Position numbers and translations under genes: made by a program
Assembly (NCBI RefSeq): GCF_000743535.1
Contig: NZ_AVCJ01000002.1
Coordinates: 1-64,000 of the forward strand
DNA from: Arenimonas donghaensis DSM 18148 = HO3-R19
Lineage (GTDB): Bacteria; Pseudomonadota; Gammaproteobacteria; Xanthomonadales; Xanthomonadaceae
Reading direction: 5' to 3'
DNA: 64,000 nucleotides
Notes under the pieces: generated by a model
Told to the model about the DNA's origin: nothing
Seen by the model: only the letters and a program-made list of their open reading frames with translations
The model's database searches: none
Shown here: piece by piece, positions 1 through 10,900 of the stretch
Layout: each line of letters starts with the position of its first letter
Position numbering within the stretch: position 1 is the first letter of the stretch

Positions 1-3000
1 ATCCGCAGCTGACGCCGGGCAGCACGAGCTGCGCCAGCGTCGCCGTCGGGGGCACCTGCGTGCTCACGGGCACCCATGTGGTCACTGCGGCCGAAGCCCA
101 GGCGGGTCAGGTCGTCAACACCGCCAACGCAACCAGCACCGAGATTCCCGGCCCGACGGACTCGAATACCGTCACCACGCCCGTGGTCCAGGTGCCGGCG
201 CTCACCCTGGCCAAGTCCGCGGCGACGCTGACAACCGATGCCGATGCGTCGGGCGACATCACCGAAGGCGACACACTCAGCTACACGGTCACGCTGACCA
301 ATACGGGCGACGTTGCCCTGACCTCGGTCGTGGTCAGCGATCCGCAGCTGACCCCCGGCAGTGTTTCCTGCGCCAGCGTCGCTGTCGGCGGTACTTGCGT
401 ACTCACGGGCACCCACGTGGTGACCGCGGCCGAGGCCCAGGCGGGCCAGGTAGTCAACACCGCCAATGCCACCAGCACCGAGGTGCCGGGTCCAACGAAT
501 TCCAACACCGTCACCACGCCGGTGGTGCAGGTGCCGGCCCTGACGCTCGCCAAGTCGGCCGCCACCCTGACCACCGATGCCGACGGCTCGGGCAACATCA
601 CCGAAGGCGACACCCTCAGTTATACCGTCACGCTGACCAATACGGGCGACATTGCCCTGACGTCGGTCGTGGTCAGTGATCCGCAGCTGACGCCGGGCAG
701 CACGAGTTGCGCCAGCGTCGCCATCGGCGGCACCTGTGTGCTTTCCGGCACGCATGTGGTGACCGCCGCGGAAGCGCAGGCCGGCGAAGTGGTCAACACG
801 GCCAACGCGACCAGCACCGAGGTGCCAGGTCCGACCAACTCCAACACCGTCACCACGCCGGTGGTCCAGGTCCCGGCACTGACGCTCGCCAAGTCGGCGG
901 CGACACTGACCACCGATGCCGACGCGTCGGGCGACATTACGGAAGGCGACACGCTGAGCTACACGGTGACGCTGACCAACACCGGTGATGTCCCGTTAAG
1001 CAGCGTAGTCATCAGTGACGCCCAACTTGCCCCGGCCAGCACGAGCTGCGCCAGCGTCGCCGTCGGGGGTACCTGCGTGCTGACGGGTACCCATGTGGTC
1101 ACCGCGGCCGAGGCCCAGGCGGGCCAGGTGGTCAACACCGCCAATGCCACGAGCACGGAAGTGCCCGGTCCGACCGATTCGAATACGGTCACCACGCCGG
1201 TGGTCCAGGTCCCGGCCCTGACGCTCGCCAAGTCGGCCGCGACGCTGACTACCGACGCGGATGCCAGCGGCAACATCACCGAAGGCGACACGCTGAGCTA
1301 CACCGTCACGCTGACCAATACGGGCGACGTGGCGCTGACCAACGTGGTCGTCAGCGATCCGCAGCTGACCCCGGCCAGCGCCAGCTGCGCCAGTGTCGCC
1401 GTCGGCGGTACCTGTGTCCTGACCGGTACGCACGTGGTCACGGCGGCCGAGGCCCAGGCCGGGGAAGTGGTCAACACGGCCAATGCGACCAGCACCGAGA
1501 TCCCAGGTCCGACGAGCTCGAACACCGTCACCACGTCGGTGGTCCAAATCCCGGCGCTGACACTGGCGAAGTCGGCGGCGACGCTGAGCACCGATGCCGA
1601 CGCCTCCGGTGACATCACCGAAGGCGACACCCTCAGCTACACGGTCACGCTGACCAATACGGGCGACATTGCCCTGACGTCGGTCGTGGTCAGTGATGCA
1701 CAGCTGACCCCCGGCAGCACGTCGTGTGCCAGCGTCGCGGTCGGGGGCACCTGCGTGCTCACGGGAACCCATGTGGTTACCGCGGCCGAAGCCCAGGCGG
1801 GCCAGGTCGTCAACACGGCCAACGCGACCAGCACCGAAGTGCCGGGTCCGACGGACTCGAATACCGTCACGACGCCGGTGGTCCAGGTCCCCGACCTGAC
1901 CCTGGCCAAGTCCCCGGCCACGCTGACGACCGACGCGGACGCCTCGGGTGATATCACTGAAGGTGACACGCTGAGCTACACCGTCACGCTGACCAACACC
2001 GGTGACGTGGCGCTGACCAGTGTGGTTGTCAGCGATCCGCAGCTGACGCCGGGCAGCACGAGCTGCGTCAGCGTCGCCGTTGGCGGCACCTGCGTGCTTT
2101 CCGGCACCCATGTGGTGACCGCGGCCGAAGCCCAGGCGGGCCAGGTCGTCAACACCGCCAACGCGACCAGCACCGAGGTGCCGGGTCCGACCAACTCCAA
2201 CACCGTCACCACGCCTGTCGTGCAGGTGCCGGCCCTGACGCTTGCCAAGTCGGCCGCCACCCTGACCACCGATGCCGACGGCTCGGGCAACATCACGGAA
2301 GGCGACACCCTGAGCTACACCGTCACGCTGACCAACACCGGCGACGTGACGCTGACCTCGGTCGTGGTGAGCGATCCGCAACTGACCCCGGGCAACAGCT
2401 CCTGCGCCAGCGTCGCCGTGGGCGCCACCTGTGTGCTCTCCGGCACCCACGTGGTGACTGCGGCGGAAGCGCAGGCCGGCGAAGTGGTCAATACGGCGAA
2501 CGCGACGAGCGCTGAGATTCCCGGCCCGACGAGTTCCAATACCGTCACCACGCCTGTTGTGCAGGTGCCGGCGCTGACGCTGTCGAAGTCGGCCGCCACG
2601 CTGACGACCGACGCGGATGCCAGCGGTGACATCACCGAAGGTGACACGCTGAGCTACACGGTGACGCTGACCAATACCGGTGACGTACCGCTGAGCAGCG
2701 TCGTGATCAACGATGCGCAACTCACCCCGGCCAGCACGAGCTGCGCCAGCGTCGCCGTCGGCGGCACCTGCGTGCTTTCCGGCACGCATGTCGTCAGCAA
2801 CGCCGAGGCGCTTGCTGGCCAGGTGGTCAACACCGCCAGCGCGACCAGCACCGAAGTGCCGGGCCCGACGAGTTCGAACACGGTGACCACCCCGGTAGCG
2901 CAGGTGCCCGAGTTCAGCCTGGTGAAGTCGTCGGCGACGCTGACGACCGACGCGGACGCCTCGGGTGACATCACCGAAGGTGACACGCTGAGCTACGCCG

Positions 3001-6000
3001 TCACGCTGACCAACACCGGTGACGTCCCGCTGGGCAACGTCGTTATCAACGACGCCCAGCTGACCCCGGCGAGCGCCAGCTGCGCCAGCGTCGCCGTCGG
3101 CGGCACCTGCGTCCTGGCCGGTACGCACGTGGTGACCGCAGCAGAAGCCCAGGCGGGCCAGGTGGTCAACACCGCCAACGCGACCAGCACCGAGATCCCC
3201 GGCCCGACGGATTCCAATACCGTCACCACGCCGGTGGTCCAGGTGCCGGCGCTGACGCTGTCGAAGTCGGCGGCGAGCCTGACCACCGATGCCGACGCCT
3301 CCGGTGACATCACCGAAGGCGACACGCTGAGCTACACCATCACGCTGACCAATACGGGCGACGTGGCGCTGACGTCGGTCGTGGTGAGCGACCCGCAGCT
3401 GACCCCGGGCAGCACGTCCTGCGCCAACGTCGCCGTCGGCGGCACCTGCGTGCTCGCGGGCACCCATGTGGTCACCGCGACCGAGGCCCAGGCGGGCCAG
3501 GTGGTCAACACGGCCAACGCGACCAGCACCGAAGTACCGGGTCCGACGAGTTCGAACACGGTGACCACGCCGGTGTCGCAGGTGCCCGAGTTCAGCCTGG
3601 TTAAGTCGTCGGCGACGCTGACGACCGACGCGGATGCCAGCGGTGACATCACCGAAGGGGACACGCTGAGCTACACGGTGACGCTGACCAATACCGGCGA
3701 CGTGGCGCTGACCAGCGTGGTTGTCGCCGATCCGCAGCTGACCCCGGGCAGCACGAGCTGCGCAAGTGTCGCCATTGGTGGCACCTGCGTGCTCACGGGC
3801 ACCCATGTGGTCACCGCGGCCGAGGCCCAGGCGGGCCAGGTGGTCAACACCGCCAACGCGACCAGCACGGAACTGCCGGGACCGACCGATTCCAATACGG
3901 TCACCACGCCGGTGGTCCAGATCCCGGCCCTGACCCTGGCCAAGTCGTCGGCCACGCTGACGACCGATGCGGACGCCTCGGGTGACATCACTGAAGGTGA
4001 CACGCTGAGCTACACCGTCACGCTGACCAACACCGGTGACGTGGCGCTGACCAGTGTGGTTGTCAGCGATCCGCAACTCACCCCCGGCAGCACGTCCTGC
4101 GCCAGCGTCGCCGTCGGCGGCACCTGCGTCCTGGCCGGTACGCACGTGGTCACCGCGGCCGAGGCCCAGGCGGGCCAGGTGGTCAACATCGCCAACGCGA
4201 CCAGCACCGAGATCCCCGGCCCGACGGACTCCAATACCGTTACTACGCCGGTGGTGCAGGTCCCGGCCCTGGCGCTCGCCAAGTCGGCCGCCACCCTGAC
4301 CACCGATGCCGACGGCTCGGGCAACATTACCGAAGGCGACACCCTCAGCTACACGGTGACGCTGACCAATACCGGTGACCTGGCGCTGACCAGCGTGGTC
4401 GTCAGCGATCCGCAGCTGACCCCGGGCAGCACGAGCTGCGCCAGCGTTGCCGTCGGCGCCACTTGCGTGCTTTCCGGTACGCATGTGGTCACTGCAGCCG
4501 AGGCCCAGGCGGGTCAGGTCGTCAACACCGCCAACGCGACCAGCACCGAGGTGCCGGGTCCGACGAACTCCAACACTGTCACGACGCCCGTGGTCCAGGT
4601 ACCGGCGCTCACCCTGGCCAAGTCGGCGGCGACGCTGAGCACCGATGCCGACGCCTCCGGTGACATTACCGAAGGCGACACCCTCAGCTATACGGTGACG
4701 CTGACCAATACGGGCGACGTTGCCCTGACCTCGGTCGTGGTGAGCGATCCGCAGCTGACCCCGGCCAGCACAACCTGCGCCAGCGTCGCCGTGGGCGGCA
4801 CCTGCGTGCTTTCCGGCACGCACGTGGTCACCGCAGCCGAAGCCCAGGCGGGTCAGGTGGTCAACACCGCCAGTGCCACGAGCACGGAACTGCCGGGCCC
4901 GACGGACTCCAATACGGTGACCACGCCCGTGGTCCAGGTCCCTGACCTGACCCTGGCCAAGTCGGCCGCCACCCTGACGACCGATGCCGATGCGTCGGGC
5001 GACATCACGGAAGGCGACACGCTGAGCTATACGGTGACACTGACCAACACCGGTGATGTTCCGCTGAACAACGTCGTCATCAACGACGCCCAGCTGACCC
5101 CGGCCAGCACGAGCTGCGCCAGCGTTGCCGTTGGCAGTACCTGCGTGCTCACGGGCACCCATGTGGTCACCGCGGCCGAAGCCCAGGCGGGCCAGGTGGT
5201 CAACACCGCCAACGCGACCAGCACCGAGGTGCCGGGTCCGACCAACTCCAACACCGTCACCACGCCGGTGGTCCAGGTGCCGGCCCTGACGCTCGCCAAG
5301 TCGGCCGCCGCGCTGGTGACCGACGCCGACGCGTCGGGCGACATCACGGAAGGCGACACGCTGAGCTACACGGTGACGCTGACCAACACCGGTGATGTCC
5401 CGCTGGGCAACGTCGTTATCAACGACGCCCAGCTGACCCCGGCGAGCGCCAGCTGCGCCAGCGTCGCCATTGGCGGCACCTGCATGCTGACCGGCACGCA
5501 CGTGGTGACGGCGGCGGAAGCCCAGGCCGGCCAGGTGGTCAACACGGCCAGCGTCACCAGCACCGAGATCCCCGGTCCGACCAATTCCAACACCGTCACC
5601 ACGCCTGTCGTGCAGGTCCCGGCGCTCACCTTGGCCAAGTCCGCGGCGACGCTGACCACCGATGCCGACGGCTCGGGCAACATCACCGAGGGCGACACGC
5701 TGAGCTACACGGTGACGCTGACCAATACGGGCGACGTTGCCCTGACCTCGGTCGTCGTCAGTGATCCGCAGCTGACGCCGGGCAGCACGAGCTGCGCCAG
5801 CGTCGCCGTCGGCGGCACCTGCGTGCTGACCGGTACGCACGTGGTCACCGCGGCCGAAGCCCAGGCGGGTCAGGTCGTCAACACCGCCAACGCGACCAGC
5901 ACCGAAATTCCCGGCCCGACGGACTCCAACACCGTCACCACGCCGGTAGTCCAGGTCCCGGCGCTCACCCTGGCCAAGTCGGCGGCGACGCTGACGACCG

Positions 6001-7997
6001 ATGCCGATGCGTCGGGCGACATCACGGAAGGCGACACGCTCAGCTACACGGTGACGCTGACCAACACCGGCGATGTCCCGCTGGGCAACGTCGTCGTCAG
6101 CGATCCGCAGCTGACCCCGGGCAGCACGAGCTGCGCCAGTGTCGCCGTCGGCGGCACCTGCATCCTGACCGGTACGCACGTGGTCACGGCGGCCGAGGCC
6201 CAGGCGGGCCAGGTGGTCAACACGGCCAACGCGACCAGCACCGAGGTGCCGGGCCCGACAGACTCCAATACCGTCACCACGCCGGTGGTCCAGGTCCCGG
6301 CGCTGACGCTGGCCAAGTCGGCGGCGACGCTGAGCACCGATGCCGACGCCTCCGGTGACATCACGGAAGGCGACACGCTGAGCTACACGGTGACCTTGAC
6401 CAACGTGGGCGACATCGCCCTCACCAGTGTGGTCGTGAGCGATCCGCAGCTCACTCCGGGCAGCATCAACTGCGCCAGCGTCGCCGTCGGCGGCACCTGC
6501 GCGCTTTCCGGTACGCACGTGGTCACTGCGGCCGAGGCCCAGGCGGGCCAGGTGGTCAACACCGCCAATGCGACCAGCACCGAGGTGCCGGGTCCGACGG
6601 ACTCAAACACGGTGACCACGCCCGTGGTCCAGGTCCCTGACCTGACCCTGGCCAAGTCGGCCGCCACCCTGACCACCGATGCCGATGCATCGGGCGACAT
6701 CACGGAAGGCGACACGCTGAGCTACACGGTGACCCTGACCAACACCGGTGATGTTCCGCTGAACAACGTCGTCATCAACGACGCCCAGCTGACCCCGGCC
6801 AGCACGAGTTGCGCCAGCGTCGCCGTCGGCGGCACCTGCGTGCTTTCCGGCACGCACGTGGTGACGGCCGCGGAAGCGCAGGCCGGCCAGGTCGTCAACA
6901 CCGCCAACGCGACCAGCACCGAGGTGCCGGGTCCGACGGATTCGAATACCGTCACGACGCCCGTGGTCCAGGTCCCGGCGCTCACCCTGGCCAAGTCCGC
7001 GGCGACGCTGACCACCGATGCCGACGGCTCGGGCGACATCACAGAAGGTGACACGCTGAGCTACACCGTCACGCTGACCAACACCGGCGACGTGGCACTG
7101 ACCTCGGTTGTCGTGAGCGATCCGCAGCTGACCCCCGGCAGCACGACCTGCGCCAGTGTCGCCGTGGGCGGCACCTGTGTGCTTTCCGGCACCCACGTGG
7201 TGACGGCCGCGGAAGCGCAGGCCGGCCAGGTGGTCAACACCGCCAATGCCACCAGCACGGAGGTGCCGGGTCCGACCAACTCCAACACCGTCACCACGCC
7301 GGTCACCCAGGTGCCGGCGCTGACCCTGGCCAAGTCGCCGGCGACCCTGGTGACTGATGCCGACGGTTCGGGTGACATCACCGAAGGCGACACCCTCAGC
7401 TACACGGTGACGCTGACCAACGTGGGCGACCTCGCCCTCTCCAACGTGGTCGTCAGTGATCCGCAGCTGACCCCGGGCAGCACCCCCTGCGCCAGCGTGG
7501 CCGTCGGCGCTACGTGCGTGCTCACCGGCACGCATGTCGTGAGCAATGCCGAAGCGCTCGCCGGCCAGGTGGTCAACACGGCCAGCGCCACCAGCACGGA
7601 AGTCCCCGGACCGACGAACTCCAACACGGTCGTCACGCCGGTGCGCCCGGTGCCGGGCTTCACGCTGTTCAAGTCCGACGCCAGCCTGGTGATCGACGCC
7701 GATGGCAGCGGCAGTCTCACCGGTGGCGACACCCTGCGCTACACGGTGACGCTGACCAATACCGGCAACCTGCCGCTGACCAACGTGGTTGTCAGCGATC
7801 CGCAGCTGACGCCCGGCAGCACCACCTGCGCCAACGTACCGCTCGGCGGCACCTGCGTGCTCACCGGCACGCACGTCGTCACCGATGCCGAGGTGCGGGC
7901 CCGTCGCGTCGTCAACACCGCGACGGCCAGCAGCACCGAAATCCCGGCGCCGGTGTCGTCGAACACGGTCACCACGCCGGTGGCCAATCGCCGCCCG
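1..7997 (+). repeat. Tandem array of 339-bp (113-codon) coding repeats
   Basis: From 201 (codon for Leu of LTLAKS) to 7997 the sequence repeats exactly every 339 bp for 23 complete units, with a partial unit at 1-200. I checked the phase at several points: GTG codons of the CVLTGTHVV segment fall at 60, 399 and 738 and still at 7857, which is 60 + 23 x 339. Units differ by scattered substitutions and no indels. Two alternative central segments recur: one with SVVVSDPQLTPGS, another with VVINDAQLTPAS. Some units carry HVVSNAEALAGQ instead of HVVTAAEAQAGQ. Such an array is prone to recombination and to assembly collapse. Confidence 0.95.
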
Positions 7998-10900
7998 GTG
8001 GCGGTCACCGACACCTACACCACGCCCGCGGGCGTGCCGGTTGCCTTGTTCCCGCTCACTGCCGACAGCGACCCGGACGGAGACACCCTCTACGTCTTCT
8101 CCATCAATGGCGTGCCGCTGACGCCCGGCTCGTACCAGGAGATCCCGGTGACGGGTGGCACCGTCATCGTGGCGGCCGACGGCAGCTTCACGTTCGCGCC
8201 GGATCCGGACTTCACGGGAACCGTGACCTTCCCCTACGCCATCACCGACCGCAACGGCGGCGTCGCCAGCGCCAACCAGGTCATCACCGTCATCTCGCCG
8301 GAAATCGCCGAAGCCACGCTCGCCAAGTCCGCGGCGACCCTGCTGGTCGACGCCGACGGCAGTGGCGGCGTCAGCCTCGGTGACACCCTGGCCTACACCA
8401 TCACCCTGACCAACACCGGCACGGTGGAGCTGACCAATGTCGTGGTCACCGACGCCCTGCTTGATCCGGGAAGCGTCAGCTGCGCCGTCGTGCCCGTCGC
8501 CGGCACCTGCGTGCTCGAAGGCACGCACGTGGTCACGCTGGACGAGGCCCAGGCCGGCGAAGTGGTCAACACCGCCAATGCCGAGAGCGGGCAGACGCCT
8601 GCCACCGTGGTCTCGAACACCGTTGTCACGCCGGTCGCGCCCGTTCCCGCCGGCGTACCGGCGATGGCCACGACCAAGCCCGAGCCGGTCCTGGCCACGG
8701 ATGCGGACGGTGACGGCCTCGTAAGCGCCGGCGACACGCTGGCCTATACCGTGACCGTCATCAATACCGGTGAAACGCCGCTTACGGATGTCCGCATCGA
8801 CGACGCCATGTTGACGCCCGACAGCGTCACCTGCGCCCTGGTGCTGGTCGGCGATACCTGCGTGCTGGAAGGGACCTACGTGGTCACCCTGGCCGATGTC
8901 GAGGCCGGCGCACTGACCAATACGGCCACCGCCACTTCGGCCCAGGTCTGCCTGCCCGGCGAAGCGCCGGCAGCGGCGTGTACGGCGAGCGTCGGTATCG
9001 ACATCGAGCAGCGCCCGCAGATCGCCATCGAAAAGCTGGCCGAACTGACCACCGACGAAGGCGTGCAGGGTCGCGGCGAAGCCGGTGACGTGATCACCTA
9101 TTCGGTCATCGTCACCAATACCGGCAATCTCACGATCAGCAACCTGACCGTGGAGGACAGCTTCCAGGGCGGCGCGCCGGTCATGCTCGACTGCGCACCG
9201 ACCACCCTGGCTCCGGGTGAGGTGGCGACCTGCGCCAGCTACACGCACACCATCACGGCGGCGGAAGCCAATGCCGGCAACCCGCTTGAGAACGCGGTCA
9301 TTGCCAGCGGCACCACCAAGGCCGGCAGCCAGACCATCACGGTCACCGGCAACGCCGCAGCGGTCGTCGAGGTACAGGCCGACCCGACCGTGATCCGTCT
9401 GAGCAAGTCGGCCCAGCCCAGCGAAGTCCGGGTTGGCGACCTGGTGCGCTACCAGGTCCGGGTCGAGAACACCGGCGGCGGCCCGCTGGTGGACGGCCTG
9501 CTGGTGGACACGCCACCGGCCGGCTTTACCTATGTGCAGGACTCGCTCGTGGTCGCCGACGACGACGGCGCCGGTCGCCTGGTGGGAACCTTCCCGATCC
9601 GGGTCGACCGCATCGACGTCGCCCCCGGCCAGTCCGCGACGATCAGCTACCTGCTGCGCGTCGGTGCCGGCGTGCGTCCGGGCATGCACGTCAACTCCGC
9701 CGTGCTGACCAGCGGCGACAGCCAGTCCAACGTCGCCACCGCCCAGGTACGCCTGGCCGGTGATCCGATGATGGAAGAATCGCTGGTGATCGGTACCGTC
9801 TTCGACGACCGCGACGGCGACGGTCGCCAGGACCTGGCCTCGCTGACCGGTATCCACGTGCAGGGCGGCTTCGAGGCCGGGGCCTACGTGGCCGGCTCCA
9901 CCGTGCTCCATCGCGACGGCCAGGCCCGGCCGGTGGCGGACGCGAGCGCGCCGCTGCTGCGTGGCCTGGACGTGGGCGACATCGAAGGACGCCAGTCCGA
10001 GGCCGACCCGGCCTCGGCGCGGCAGCTCGTGGTGTCGCAGTTGCTGGTCGAGCCGCGGTTCACCAGCGACTTCGTGCTCAGCAGCGACCAGGGGCTGAGC
10101 CTGCGCATGGACGCCGCTGGCAATACCCGAATCGAGGGCGAACCGGCGCAAGACAGTGCGGCCCTGCCGCAGGTCGAACGGCGCGTCTCGCGCGAAGCCG
10201 GCGGCTACCGCGTCGACTATGTCGTCTCCAACCTGGGCGTCCAGGAGCGCGGTATCCCGGGCGTACGCATCGCCTCCGTGGAAGGCCTGTTGATCGAGAC
10301 CGACCCGCATGGCCGCTACCATCTGGTCGGCGTGGCGGGCGGTCCGTGGGAACGTGGCCGCAACTTCATCCTCAAGGTGGACACCGCGACCTTGCCGCCG
10401 GGCAGCGTGGCGACGACCCGCAACCCGCTGGTGCGCCGCGTCACCCAGGGCATCCCGACGCGCTTTGACTTCGGGTTCACCCTGCCCACGGGCCGGGTCG
10501 CGGGCACCGAACAGGTGCTGGAGATCGCGCTGGGCAACCTGATGTTCCCGCCTGAAAGCGCCGAGCTCCGTCCGGGCCACGAACCCGTCGTTGCCGGCAT
10601 CGTCGAACAGCTGCAGGCTCGCGGAGCCGGCCAGCTGGTCATCACCGCCGAAGGCGGGGACGAAGCCCTGGCGTTCAGGCGCGCCCGCGTCGTCCAGCAG
10701 GCCGTCGAGGCCGCGATGCCCGAAGGCCTGGACGACGTCGCCGTGAGCCTGCGCACCGACCCGGCCGATCCGGACAGCAGCCTGGCCAGCATCGGCGGAT
10801 CCCCGGTGCTGGGCACCGTGTTGTTCGAAACCGGCCAGGCGGTGCTTGCCCCTCGTTATGCGGCGCTGCTTGATGCCGTGGCCGCCGATATCGAACAACG

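Noticed and set aside
281-7732. Many 110-residue minus-strand frames spaced 339 bp apart
   Set aside because: They recur with the repeat period and merely mirror the coding repeats; no ribosome sites or domains.
1-7997. CRISPR array or satellite DNA
   Set aside because: Units are 339 bp, contiguous and protein-coding in one frame without spacers.
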